Source: Sipunculus nudus
Taxonomy: Eukaryota; Annelida; Sipuncula; Golfingiida; Sipunculidae
Assembly (NCBI GenBank): GCA_026874595.1
Contig: CM049311.1
Coordinates: 14,475,676-14,539,675, forward strand
Direction of reading: 5' to 3'
DNA: 64,000 nt
A program made the position numbers and the translations under genes. Shown piece after piece: positions 12,220 to 23,936 of this stretch. Below the pieces are notes generated by a model. That model had not been told where the DNA came from. It did no database searches and saw nothing but the letters and a program-made list of their open reading frames with translations. Within the stretch, counting starts at the first letter, position 1. Every line of letters begins with the position of its first letter.

Positions 12220-12321
12220 CTATTTTTACTGCAAATAATGAGGGGTCACTATAAATGTTTTTTAATAGAAAATGTCTGGTGATCTTTGATCCATGAGTCG
12301 CACTGGGACGAGGAAAATATG

Positions 12322-12354
<33 letters not shown>

Positions 12355-12879
12355 AAAGAGAAACTCTAGTTTAATGCTGATATTTTGGCATCTCTTTTAT
12401 TGCAACGTTCAGTCTTATACTGCCCAAAGTGCCATATTTCGGGAATTGTTTTAATAAAATTAAAATATCCTATATTTACACGCTTTGCTTGAAAACATTT
12501 GTACATATGTTGTATTATAGGAGAGCGTCATATGATTTCAGCCCAGTTCGTTACAACGGGATGCAGAAAATATAAAGTTTAATTTAGTCTTTCTTTGAGG
12601 AGTATCGGCCGCATGGACAGTTACTGGGTCATCTCGAAGTCAAGTTCAAATATGGCTGAACTTGAAATCAAAATAACATTCGACCAAGTGAATGAATCAA
12701 AATATCAATGGTCCATCAAGGGTCGTTGCAGAACTGAATCTTAAACATGTAATTATATAGTGTATAGTATATATACTTGTATGACTATGCGTTCATCTCG
12801 TAGGAAAATACATAAATACATGTAATTTTATAGAGCCAGCATCTCCTTACCAGAAAACATTTCGCATTATTATTATTAG

Positions 12880-12913
12880 TAGTAGTAGTAGTATTATTAT
12901 TAGTATTTTGTTC

Positions 12914-12954
<41 letters not shown>
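12880..12954. repeat. TAG/TTA trinucleotide and TA microsatellite
   Basis: TAGTAGTAG and TTATTATTA runs are followed by about 19 TA dinucleotides. Confidence 0.9.
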
Positions 12955-12956
<2 letters not shown>

Positions 12957-13095
12957 ATTATCCTTAAAAGAGTGACGTCAGTAGCGATTGTCAGTACACT
13001 TTGTATAGTGAACCTTCCACCCAAAACGAATGTAAAATTCACTACGGATGTGTAATATAATAAAATATTGGAGATTGAAAATACAGTAATTTTTT

Positions 13096-13451
13096 TATTT
13101 AATAAACGAGATTATATATTCATTGATATTTTATCAATGAATAAACGTTCTCTGTATAGTAAAGCATAAAATATCAACAGCATGCTACAAATCCTTTTCT
13201 TACAATTTAAACAGTGTAAGTATTACTAAATACTGCATGGTAATGCTATATACGCTCATTCTGTAATATAAGCCATATTTAATAAACGAGATTATATATT
13301 CATTGATATTTTATCAATGAATAAACGTTCTCTGTATAGTAAAGCATAAAATATCAACAGCATGCTACAAATCCTTTTCTTACAATTTAAACAGTGTAAG
13401 TATTACTAAATACTGCATGGTAATGCTATATACGCTCATTCTGTAATATAA
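13096..13451. repeat. Identical tandem duplication, 180-bp period
   Basis: 13096-13271 and 13276-13451 read as identical over 176 bp and are separated by GCCA. Each copy carries a perfect hairpin, ATTCATTGATA then TTT then TATCAATGAAT. Complete identity in AT-rich non-coding DNA implies a very recent duplication, strong homogenisation or an assembly artefact. Confidence 0.95.
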
Positions 13452-13459
13452 TTAAACAG

Positions 13460-14515
13460 AGTGATATTGTAGTCCATGCATTTACATAAGTTGAAGTTTA
13501 TTTAGAATATTTATTTATTTAGAATATTAACTTTTCTTTTTTTTTCATCATTTATTTTATTTAGTGTCCACAATAAAAAAGTACACATTTTACACTTAAA
13601 AACTTTGACAATGGACCAAATCATAAAAAGGGTGGCAAATGTAGTTCTCAGGTTTCATTTAAAGCCACTCAAATATAATGGACGCGAATCTCTGAAAATA
13701 AGTTCAGTACAACCTCGCCTGAAGACCTCTTCGGCTCAGCGACCACCTCATAATAACTACCACTTTTTAACGGTCCCAATTCTTTTTAGCTCTATATATC
13801 AGACCTCGCTTAGACAACCACCTCGATTTCGATGTTTCACTGTAAATTACCTCAGTAATCGCGATCTAACCTCAGCCTTTTCCCTTTATCCATTTTACTA
13901 TATGAAAACATTGATGAAATCGGACAGCAAAACTATGCATATACAGTAACTCATGTATAGAGTACATCAGCTATGCACGAATGTGTGAGAAACGGTAACG
14001 GTATCTAAAAAAATTTTTTACATGCAGGAAAAAATAAAAATGAACCATGAATATATCATATATGTAGTTTACCGCATTATTTTTTTACTGAGAAAAAAAC
14101 TAAGGCACTCTATTTAATAGCTTCTATATAGCCTTCTACTTAGCCTTTTTCTTATACAATGCAGCAAGAAAAGATGTCTCAATGTCAGTCTGTAATGGCT
14201 ATGGTACATACAACCACATTAAGAAGTAAATGATTACAAGACTATTAATTATGACTTCAAAGATTGAATTCTTGTAGTTATCCCTGGCCTAAAAGCATGG
14301 GTTAATAATGGAAAATATGCAAGATCTAATCTAATACGTACCATATCTATATGTTTGAGCATATCGAAGGATATCTGTTACAATATGTATTCATTCTTAT
14401 TGTTAAAAAGCTGCCAAAGACAACTGGAAAATATAATTTGTGCTCTTGTTTGTTTTGCACTGACTGACATGAGAGAGATATAAAGTGCAAAGTGTTATTT
14501 TGAAATATATTCACA
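13460..14515. other. Unannotated stretch
   Basis: Includes a 114-codon frame (13605-13949, +) without recognisable domains, which I treat as chance. No mobile-element ends seen. Confidence 0.45.
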
Positions 14516-14520
14516 CATTA

Positions 14521-14572
14521 GTCTGAAATAACTGGCGAGTATAAAAGTCTGAAATAACTGGCGAGTATTAAA
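14521..14572. repeat. 26-bp tandem duplication
   Basis: GTCTGAAATAACTGGCGAGT plus ATAAAA occurs twice in a row. Confidence 0.9.
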
Positions 14573-14814
14573 GCATTTTCCTTTGGAATGAGTGCCATTA
14601 AGAAACATTTTATCATGTATTTAAAGGTTGCGAAATTCAAAAGGAAAGACTGGGTGCAGTATTCATAAACACGATACGTTTGGAAAGTAATTTTAAAGTA
14701 AAGTCTATAGAACCAGAGCATCCAAAGGAACTTTATGGACCTTAAACTCCACAGCAACGTTTAAACCAAATTCATTCCAAAGTGTTTCGAGAGATTCATT
14801 TCAGTCAATGACTC

Positions 14815-15090
14815 AAAGCTGCACTAGTTAAAGAGACTCCCGCTTAATTAATTCTGCATCCCATAAAATTAATTCTGCACTATTTAAGGTTTTAACATTC
14901 AGATTATGATGCACTTGTTAAAAAGACTCCAAGAGTTTCCCACTGAGTTAATGCTACACAATAGTTAAATTTAGAGACACCCGCTTAATTGATTCTACAG
15001 TACTTTAAGAGATTCCATCTAGCTCAGTGCATGTTGCACCAGTTAAGCGGATTCCGTCTCAATAAATTCTGAAGTAAATTATGAGATCCT
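14815..15090. repeat. Degenerate GTTAAAGAGACTCCCGCTTAA repeats
   Basis: Five or so loose copies of an AGTTAAAGAGACTCCCGCTT-like unit followed by AATTGATTCTGCA words. The units are highly diverged and the period is irregular. Confidence 0.55.
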
Positions 15091-15215
15091 TATAGGGTCA
15101 TTCCTCCAGTATAATAATAAATTCACACTCAGTCATTTCTAAAGAAATTGTGAGAATCGCATTTCCAAGCCGACCGAATACTTTACAACAGAGGAATTCT
15201 CCTGGATCTTTGGCC

Positions 15216-15408
15216 TGGAGTGTCCAGTAGTAATGCGGCTATGAGAGTGGATTGTAGTGGGTCGTCCAAGGTCGGTGGTTTCCTCCCTAGTCCTCCGATT
15301 TTCTCTACCTGTAGAGACTATAGACTGCCACCGAAAGAGCCACGGAATTTACCTTGCATTAGTTATTATAACTATTTGTACAGTCCATGTAAAACAAATA
15401 AAGTTCAA
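15216..15408 (+). mobile_element. SINE copy A (GGTCGGT / CTCCGGTTTCCTCC core family)
   Basis: Shares an ordered set of blocks with 38543-38760 and 43240-43370: GGCTATGAGAGTGG, CCAAGGTCGGTGGTTT, a CTCCG/CCTCC core, ATTAGTTAT, TGTACAGTCCATGTAAA and the tail AATAAAGTT. Three dispersed same-strand copies ending in one AT-rich tail are typical of a SINE. Small open frames across it have no meaning. Confidence 0.75.
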
Positions 15409-15539
15409 AATGACAAAGGGTTCTAAAAGTTTCAAAATGACAGTGATTTCAGTCACATGCATTAAACTCCTGCGATCCTGGGAGGTTACATTGTCGGACA
15501 GTTAATACCCGAGGCTTTGCCTTACAGATGATGGTTTTA

Positions 15540-17340
15540 TAGCATTAAAAAACAAAAGATTATTACTAAATAAGTGGTTTTTATTTGTGATGAAGAAAAA
15601 CATTACAGTTACATCTTCAGACACATTTCATATTTTATTTATTTCTCCTAACTTCATGGAATCTTCCACTTCTCGAAATAATAATTTAGAACCTGACCTT
15701 ATCTTCTGATATTAATGAAAATCAGAGAAGATGATTTCGTGAAAAAAACTAGATCTTTTTGGGATTATTATTTTTTGTTTGCCCCCTTCAACATTTTGAT
15801 AGTTTTATTTTTATATACAGATGTATAAAATGAATGAAAGCTGACATTCCTTTCTGTAAATTCAAAGAACATAAGAAAATTAAATGATAAAAAATGTATC
15901 ATTAGTCTTAAACCTATGAAATGTTTTTCTGCAACCTTAAAAATTACATTTTAACTTAATAATGTAGCAACTTCCAGAGACAGCACGCCGACATATATCA
16001 GTATTCAGTGCATGTAGCTGTCACCTTGTATTTACGGTCTGTTTCTTGGAGGCCAGGGGTCCACCTATCATACATTAACGTCAGCTAATTGCTTTTTTCC
16101 TGTGCCTTTTCAGGCTTCTATGATGTACGAGACCAATGCAATTTTCACGGCTCTTCTGTCTGTCACCTAGAAGGGCCAAATTTTTAACTTTAGATTGTAC
16201 AACTTTTGTTAAATGGCCACATCTATTTCTGTCCAGGCGGCCAGGGACTATTTTATGCATTCATTTAACCCATTCAAGATAAACCATTAATTGTCTTAGC
16301 TGTAAAACCATAGTTCTGGGACCCTAAAGCATTCCCCAATATTTTTTCCATGTGAAGGTTACACGCAGTATTTTTTCATGTGTTCATGTGGTATCAAATT
16401 ATTTCAGAACTTTGTCAACTGAACTCTATGTTCCACTATATCGGCAAGAAGTTATGTGAAAACAAGTAAAGGTGCATTTTTTCTAATTGAAAATAGTAAA
16501 AATATTCTTATAATGATTTATTAATATTTTAGTTTAATTGGGATAGCAATTTTCTGTATCTTGAATTGCCTTTATCGTGTAGTATAAAACTGATGGACTG
16601 AGATCAAGTCAATTTTAAAATAAAGTTAGTAAAAAAATATAGATATTAACACCACATAAAATTTCTACTAGCTGCATCAATACCTTATATCTAGAAAAGC
16701 TCGTGTGTCTCAAAAACTAGAACATAATTTTCTCCATGCATATTAATCATGGACAGGTTTTATCAGTTTCTGAAGACTGTATTTTTTTATAATTTAACGC
16801 ATCTTTTCCTCTTTTATTTAGACCTTCGATCAAAGGAGTCTGGGCATTAACAGGGCACAAACCATAAGGACCAGCGAGGATCGGGAGTTTATCACTGACC
16901 AATGAGAACAGCTCTATAAATCACATGATAGGCGTAATTTTTTAAGATTATGAATTCAGAGAAGGATAAACATAAAGGATACACGTGTTATAACTATTCA
17001 GTATCAATATAACGACCAAAGATATGACAATGTTGGCCATTATTGTATTATTACTGTATATTATTTTTTACCTAATTAGTATTGAGCCGTGTATTGATAT
17101 TCCAAAAGGCATTGATATATAAAGAAAATACATTATCGTACAAAATACCATTGATAAAATTGATTCAGTGTATACAACACTGTATATGATCATTGGAGGC
17201 TAAATTGTGTACCATATGTCAACCCCTCATTTGTGAAGTTATCATACATTAAATACTTTAATACATTTACAAATTATATATATTTATGCGGGTATAATTG
17301 TTAATGGAAGTGATCTTCATATAATGATGACATAATCTTT
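15540..17340. other. Unannotated AT-rich stretch
   Basis: No gene, RNA or mobile-element structure recognised. Confidence 0.5.
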
Positions 17341-17344
17341 GTTG

Positions 17345-17515
17345 GGGTACCAAGGGAAACCCGAGTCCGCGGTACATGCCGGTCCGCTCTGTCTGCGACC
17401 CCTCCAGGACCGGACAGGGCCGGTTAAGATCGTGGCGGATTTTTCCGGTTTCTTCGTACTGTCCGGACCGATCCCATCTCGTTTCGTCCGCTCTGTGTGG
17501 CCTGTTTAACTGAAT
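17345..17515. other. GC-rich island in AT-rich DNA
   Basis: About 170 bp with many CpG and CCGG/GGACC words, far richer in GC than its surroundings. A 125-codon minus-strand frame (17267-17644) crosses it but matches no family I recognise. It could be an old GC-rich element or an exon fragment. Confidence 0.4.
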
Positions 17516-17995
17516 ATCCAGGAAGGTCCTAGACAAATATCGGAAAACTGAAATTAGGTCATTGTAACCTATATTTTCCGAACTACTGGCCGGAAACATG
17601 ATTTTAAACACCCAGTTAATAAGAGGGGCACAAATTGTATCCATAAGGCCTGAAATCTTCTAACGTGACAGTCTTGGAGGTCCTGTGCAAATGTTCTTGG
17701 AAACATGAAATTAGGTCACCATTACTTTATTCTGTGATCTATAGGAAAAAGATGCCATATAAGCATCCTGAATGTCAGATGGGCATAAATCATACCTGTT
17801 AGTCATTCTCCCCATTTACAAGGTTCCTTAACAATTGTTTTTCACCAGATCATAACAGCCATAATTAATACATGCTTCATCTGTATGTCAAATTAAGCTG
17901 AGCATTATGGACCATTGGCCACTAGTTTTAACCCGTTTAACCTTAACCTAAAAGAATGTTGGATTAACTCCTTGAAATCTGAAAATGTTAATCTC

Positions 17996-18010
17996 GGGGG
18001 GGGGGGGGGG
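17996..18010. repeat. Oligo-G tract (15 G)
   Basis: Uninterrupted G run. It belongs to a window-wide excess of such tracts. Confidence 0.95.
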
Positions 18011-18073
18011 TCTAACCAAGAAAAATTACTGTTAACTCTTGATTTGCCATTGATGTTCATTATTTAATCTTAT

Positions 18074-18377
18074 CTGGCCGAATCTTTCCTCTTTTGCTCA
18101 TCCCAAATTGTCCTACTCTTTTGCCTGGATTTGATACCCCGGTCCATTCCATGGCTCGCGCCCATTCCAAACTCCCATGAAGTATCTCTCTTAGTGTCGT
18201 AGAAATGAATGCAACCGATGAGCGGAAATGGGACCGCTCCAATTGCTGTAGAACCATCGGTATGCAGAGCATAACCATACAGGTGTATTAATGAAGATAT
18301 AAAATAAACGCCTTCTACCTGACCCGGCTTACCTCCTGCTGATCAATCAAATTCGGCGACTCCCGCCAGAATATAAT
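18074..18377. repeat. Dispersed direct repeat, copy 1
   Basis: Runs from TCTGGCCGAATCTTTCCTCT to TTCGGCGACTCCCGCCAGAA and then TATAAT. It recurs at 18774-19096 with small indels. The shared sequence has no recognised coding content. Antisense frames in each copy are read from the same repeat. Confidence 0.88.
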
Positions 18378-18617
18378 CAGGCGGCTCGTTTCCCGAGGAA
18401 CTCACTTTTACCTGGCATTTAATGACCTATAACCTAAATCCTCCCGTCACTATAATTATACTTTGCCTAGATGACCAATTATATATACACCTATATACTA
18501 GAATTCTTCATGTGGCATATAATAATATACCTAAATACAGCATATCTTATACGTAAAAAATGACATTTTATTATTTTATCAGCTGTTACCGTAAGGTTAT
18601 TATACACAAACAAACAT

Positions 18618-18654
<37 letters not shown>
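18618..18654. repeat. CT microsatellite
   Basis: About 18 CT dinucleotides between the two dispersed repeat copies. Confidence 0.95.
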
Positions 18655-18656
<2 letters not shown>

Positions 18657-18773
18657 GGCTTATTATAATTCCTCATGGCTATATAACATACTCTGGTATG
18701 GCATTTAACAGACCTTACAAAATGTTATTTTATGATTTTTTTGCTGCTGTTAACGCGGGTAATCACACACAAA

Positions 18774-19096
18774 CATCTGGCCAATTCTTTCCTCTTTTGC
18801 TCATCCAAAATTGGTCCACTATTTGCCTGAATTTGATACCCCGGTCCATTCCATAGATCGCGCGCCCATACGAAACTCCCACGAAGTGCCCCTATAGTGT
18901 CGTAGAAATGAATGCACGGATGAGCGGAAATGGGACAGCTTCGAATGCTGTATAGAACCATTGGTATGCAGAGTTATGACCATACAGGTGTATATTAATG
19001 GAGATATAAAATAAACGCCTTCTACCTGTCCCGGCTTACCTTGAATTTAGCCTTCTGCTGTTCAATCGAATTCGGCGACTCCCGCCAGAATATAAT
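18774..19096. repeat. Dispersed direct repeat, copy 2
   Basis: Second copy of 18074-18377. Weaker similarity extends upstream: TTTTATTATTTTATCAGCTG near 18565 resembles TTTTATGATTTTTTTGCTGC near 18727. The original duplication therefore included more than the core. Confidence 0.88.
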
Positions 19097-19376
19097 TCTA
19101 AAATCCTAAAGCTGAAGGGGTCTCAGGATTGAGATATGGACAAAAGACAACAGAATTGGATATCATTATTAAGAATAATTAGAATAATCAAGAATATGAA
19201 ATAATTGAGTAGCAGACACTTATGGATTAAAATATCTTGTTAAATTTCATTTAAGAAAAGGGTTTTTGTATGAATATTCAGGAAAATGTTTCTCTCCGGA
19301 ACACCCTGAGTGAGGCTGAAATGCTTCCTTTATTCCTCATATATCATTTAGCCATTAACGGACGACAACGCGATGA

Positions 19377-20205
19377 AGAAGACGACACTGCCACGCTGTA
19401 GACGCCACCCCGATATGCAGCAGACGAAACCCCTATATACTGAGCAGACAACACCCCGATATCCAGCAGATGCCACCCCGATATTCAGCAGACGACATCC
19501 CGAGATGCAACAGATGACACTCCGAAATGCAGGAGACGACACCTAGATATGCAGCAGACGACAACCTGATATGCTGCAGACGACACCCCGATATGCAGCA
19601 GACGACACCCAGATATGCAGCAGACGACACCCAGATATTCAGCAGACGACAACCCGAAATGCAACAGACGACACCCTGAAATGCATGAGACGACTCCCAG
19701 ATATGCAGCAGACGACAACCCGATATGCAGCAGACGACATCCCGATATGCAGCAGACGACACCCAGATATGCAGCAGACGACACCCCGATATGCAGCAGA
19801 CGACAACCCGATATTCAACAGACGACACCCGGAGTTGCAACAGACGACACCCAGATATGCAGCAGACGACACCCAGATATGCAGCAGACGACAACCCGAT
19901 ATTCAGCAGACGACACCCCGAGATGCAACAGACGACACTCCGTAATGCAGCAGACGACAACCAAATATGCAGCAGACGACACCCCGATATGCAGCAGACG
20001 TCACCCAGATATGCAGCAGACGACACCAGATATTCAGCAGACGACACCCCGAGATGCAACAGACGACACTCCGAAATGCAGGAGACGACACCAAGATATG
20101 CTGCAGACGACAATCCGATATGCAGCAGACGACACCACGATATGCAGCAGACGACAACCCAATATGCAGCAGACGACGCCGTGTGGCCGCAGACGACACA
20201 GTCAC
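19377..20205. repeat. 22-bp minisatellite, about 36 units
   Basis: Tandem array of CCCGATATGCAGCAGACGAC plus AC/AA with point variants such as GATATTCAG and GAGATGCAA. Because 22 is not a multiple of three, each strand reads the same 22-residue super-repeat in all three frames, which explains the overlapping open frames of 80-226 codons on both strands. No start context, splice site or conserved neighbour supports translation, so I call it a repeat and not a gene. Confidence 0.95.
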
Positions 20206-20699
20206 AGAGTAAACGACATGGCCATCATCTGATAATATATTCTACAATAAATAGTATTTCTTTGAACTACTTAGTTGAGTATAGTTATTAAAATCGGCAG
20301 AAGTACAGTGCAGGTAACAAGGGGATATGCTTCAGAAGGTTGGCGTATCCCTCTGTTTCCTTATGCCCAATATCTGATTATTGCGTCATTCCCACATGTT
20401 CATTAGAAGGTGCATACACTGTAATTTTTTTTACATTTAACAACATCTTATCACTCTTGAGTCCACTTAAACAATTTAATGAATAGAGGCTTTTGTGATA
20501 AATTTTCGATTTGTTATGAATGCGCTATATTTCCATAAATGTCACACTGAGCAATTCAACATCTTGTAAAGAAGCGGTGGCAGTGAGAGCTATTCCCATA
20601 TACAACTCATTCAAGGTTACTCTTAGTTGACATCCTTCGTGGTATATGACAATTATAACCATAAGGCACTCATACTTCTCTCAAGGCCTCTGACCTCAC

Positions 20700-21190
20700 C
20701 CATATACATTCCCAGAACATAAAGGGAATGGCATTATCTCGTACACAAGACTGGTGGCGCCAACTATAATCGTTTCGTGTGGCGTCCATCTGTGCGTCGC
20801 TTTTGGCTGAAAATTATACATGTATCTCAGCTGTAATTTAATATATCAACCTTAAATGTTGCATGTCCATCCATCTTGGATAGCTTTCTCGTATACAAGA
20901 CTTTTGGCGCCACCCACAATCTCTTTTTTTTTGAGGAACACATCCATGCACAGAAACAGGAATATTTTTACATATCGGCCTGTGATTCTGCTCTTATACA
21001 CAGTACTGGTGGCGCCACCTATAACCTTTCATCCGTGAGTCAGTTTGAGGAAATATCACACATATCTCAAAGAGTGGGTTGATGTTTCAGTCTTTGTCCA
21101 TAGGTCCTGGAAGCTTGTCTCGTACACAAGAATGGTGGCGCCACCTACTATTGCTTTCGCATGGCTTCCATGTGTCTTTTTTATGTAAGG
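20700..21190. repeat. Degenerate repeat carrying TGGCGCCA palindromes
   Basis: Four loose copies of a 105-155 bp unit: CTCGTACACAAGA, then TGGTGGCGCCACCT, then a CTATAATC-like word and a TCCAT word. The palindrome (full GGTGGCGCCACC or a shortened form) lies near 20753, 20906, 21009 and 21133. A fifth isolated one is at about 5402. Confidence 0.7.
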
Positions 21191-21281
21191 GGGGAGGGGG
21201 GCGTCATCGTATCGTATATGCCCTTGAGACAACCATTGGAAATGGTTTCAAAATCTTGTGATATTCATTACTCATCAGTAT

Positions 21282-22110
21282 CAATTCTTGTCAAAGCCCT
21301 CGATTATATTATAACAATTCTTGTCAAAGCCCTCGATTATATTATAACAATTCTTGTCAAAGCCTCGATTATATTATAACAATTCTTGTCAAAGCCTCGA
21401 TTATATTATAACAATTCTTGTCAAAGCCTCGATTATATTATAACAATTCTTGTCAAAGCCTCGATTATATTATAACAATTCTTGTCAAAGCCTCGATTAT
21501 ATTATAACAATTCTTGTCAAAGCCTCGATTATATTATAACAATTCTTGTCAAAGCCTCGATTATATTATAACAATTCTTGTCAAAGCCTCGATTATATTA
21601 TAACAATTCTTGTCAAAGCCTCGATTATATTATAACAATTCTTGTCAAAGCCTCGATTATATTATAACAATTCTTGTCAAAGCCTCGATTATATTATAAC
21701 AATTCTTGTCAAAGCCTCGATTATATTATAACAATTCTTGTCAAAGCCTCGGTTATATAATAACAATTCTTGTCAAAGCCTCGGTTATATAATAACAATT
21801 CTTGTCAAAGCCTCGGTTATATTATAACAATTCTTGTCAAAGCCTCGGTTATATTATAACAATTCTTGTCAAAGCCTCGGTTATATTATAACAATTCTTG
21901 TCAAAGCCTCGGTTATATTATAACAATTCTTGTCAAAGCCTCGGTTATATTATAACAATTCTTGTCAAAGCCTCGATTATATTATAACAATTCTTGTCAA
22001 AGCCTCGATTATATTATAACAATTCTTGTCAAAGCCTCGATTATATTATAACAATTCTTGTCAAAGCCTCGATTATATTATAACAATTCTTGTCAAAGCC
22101 TCAATATTCT
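21282..22110. repeat. 32-bp minisatellite, about 26 units
   Basis: Highly homogeneous array of AACAATTCTTGTCAAAGCCT plus CGATTATATTAT. The first two units have an extra C (33 bp). A central block of about seven units (roughly 21745-21965) has CGGTTATAT in place of CGATTATAT, and the first two of these also read AATA. Such a contiguous sub-block suggests local amplification. Confidence 0.96.
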
Positions 22111-22335
22111 TACAACTTCATTTGACAGCTATCGATAATCCTTTCAACTTTTGTGACAGTCATCGATATTCTTACAAATTCTTTTAACTGTCTCAATATT
22201 CTTACAATTCTTTTGACAGCTATCTATTAACCTAACAATTCTTGTTAAAGTCATGAAGAATCGTATAAATTCTCGTGACAGACAACAATGATCGTATCGC
22301 TTCTTGTGACAGAAATCGATAATAGTACCGGCCAC
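22111..22335. repeat. Decayed flank of the 32-bp minisatellite
   Basis: Units of about 33 bp such as ACAATTCTTTTGACAGCTAT continue the array with strong divergence, as expected at the ageing edge of a tandem array. Confidence 0.75.
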
Positions 22336-22689
22336 AACCACATATTATCGGATTCGTCCTCTGTCACTGCTCTTTACATTGACTTTATAACTCGACCTTT
22401 CTTTTTCAATTATCACTTTTGAATATAGAGGAAAACACATTTGTCTGGTACTCACCGGTAAATACATTTTTATCGTGTGAATATTCTGTGGTACTTCCAT
22501 AAAGACCATTTAAATTCACAAAACGCATGTCCCAATGAAATCTTATATCTGTAAGTTAAAGAGGCATTCTACTCATTGAAATGCATCAGAAATGTGATAG
22601 AGAGCTCTGCATCGAGAATTTCACCGGAAGTAAAAGGATCAATCAGCGTAAAGGAGATAAACGCTAAAATCTTGGACCAGATATCTGAC

Positions 22690-22768
22690 ACTTTATCAGT
22701 ACGTGAGGGAATCGAACCACGGAATTTCATTTCCGATATTCAACTAACTTGATCACTACTTTGTATCC
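22690..22768 (-). mobile_element. tRNA-derived SINE head or tRNA-like pseudogene
   Basis: On the minus strand GGTTCGATTCCC is a full box B, preceded about 35 bases upstream by AGTAGTGATCAAGTTAG, a weak box A. Acceptor and anticodon stems do not pair convincingly, so this is not a functional tRNA. Confidence 0.5.
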
Positions 22769-22784
22769 TTCTAGCCTAACCCAC

Positions 22785-22793
22785 CTCTTTCTT

Positions 22794-22823
<30 letters not shown>
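22785..22823. repeat. CT-rich microsatellite
   Basis: CTTTCTCTCT passing into pure CT repeats. Confidence 0.9.
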
Positions 22824-22824
<1 letters not shown>

Positions 22825-23261
22825 GGTATCGTGACTTTAACACTTGTAAAGTATAAAATATCACAGACAGAAAATAAGAGCAACTGATGTAAAATATATA
22901 TAGTTCCCTGTGTATTTTGGCGTCCTCGGCCAAAGACAAGTGCTCCACAAGGAAACTCGTGATGATCAAATAATTAGTAGTTATATATGTGTTAAGGTAT
23001 AAAAACCTTTCTGAACTCGAGTATAAACCTGTAGATATATACACAGAGCACCTTTGATTACACGCTTGAATATTAATGTAAGAAATGTCTTGAACCGAAA
23101 AATAATACTACTATCGTGTCTTCCGAGTGTAATTTTAATACCATTAATGGAAAATCTGATATTTAAACATTTTTAATTAAATATAATGTAGCAAATAATT
23201 GTAAGTTATCAGACGTGACTCGCCGTGTTTAGCGGCAGAGCCTGGTGACATTAGTGACACT

Positions 23262-23635
23262 GCTCAGCTGAGCTTGACGGCAGTGAGCTCATCTTGAAAG
23301 ATGAACGTGTTCCATTCTATGACATGCATAGAAAACGTATAGTGTGAGGCGTTAAATATATCCCGTATCCTTATGAATACATCTGTGTACCGGCCGTATG
23401 ACCTGTGAAAGACGGCATAAAAAACAAGCCAGGCTTAAAACAAATGAGCGTGTTCAGGTAGAAAGTCTTGTATCCATTGGCGCCAAGAGACCATGTCCTT
23501 CTCTGGGCGTATACTGCTATAGCTCGGCTGAGAGGTTTAGGTTGATCAACTGATGCACACAGTCCGTACCAGGAGCTTCACTGCGGTCGCGTACTTATAG
23601 GATCGGTCGAGTCTTGGGACTTTAAACCAGGTACC
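23262..23635 (+). promoter_or_regulatory. Putative promoter and 5' UTR of the MAM gene
   Basis: The DNA just upstream of the start codon holds the perfect palindrome GCTCAGCTGAGC with an E-box core (23262-23273), a TATA-like CATAAAAAA near 23414, and an inverted CCAAT (ATTGG) in CCATTGGCGCC near 23472. An in-frame TGA at 23543 with no ATG between it and 23636 fixes the first possible start. The transcription start is unknown, and an additional upstream non-coding exon is possible. Confidence 0.4.
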
Positions 23636-23736
23636 ATGGAGGGCAGCAGAGGTTTGATGCTTTCGCCTCTGGGCCTCTGGCTACTTGTAAGCAGTTTTTC
23701 TATTGGGATCCAAGGCCAAGGCCCACCGACATCTGG
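23636..23736 (+). CDS. MAM-domain secreted protein, exon 1 (signal peptide)
   Basis: First coding exon. The ATG has a favourable context (ACCATGG) and is the first in frame after a stop at 23543. It encodes 33 residues and two bases of the next codon. The N-terminus MEGSRGLMLSPLGLWLLV leads into a hydrophobic stretch ending near IGIQGQG, a typical signal peptide with cleavage likely after about residue 27. The exon ends at the strong donor GG|GTGAGT. The two leftover bases need one base from the next exon, and the micro-exon at 43429 supplies it. The protein is therefore probably secreted or exported to the cell surface. The start and donor are clear; the link across a 19.7-kb intron rests on phase and on the product making sense. 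Confidence 0.8.
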
Positions 23737-23870
23737 GTGAGTAACTATATATTTATGTTTTTTACTTAATATATACTAATTACCTTGTACAAGTTTATAA
23801 TATTTTACATATTACATATACATATTTATAAATTACTTTGCATTATATGAGCATCATTTCTCTTGCTCTG

Positions 23871-23872
<2 letters not shown>

Positions 23873-23932
<60 letters not shown>
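23873..23932. repeat. TA microsatellite at the start of intron 1
   Basis: About 30 TA dinucleotides, 140 bp inside intron 1. Confidence 0.95.

Positions 23933-23936
<4 letters not shown>

Noticed and set aside
17267-17644. 125-codon minus-strand gene
   Set aside because: The frame is open mainly because of the GC-rich island; no homology or splice structure was recognised.
19433-20232. Open frames of up to 226 codons on both strands
   Set aside because: They are readings of one 22-bp tandem repeat in several registers, with no evidence of expression.
19377-22110. CRISPR array
   Set aside because: The units are contiguous with no unique spacers, and the genome is eukaryotic.
22690-22768. 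Functional tRNA gene
   Set aside because: Box B is good, but the stems do not pair and box A is weak, so a SINE or pseudogene fits better.
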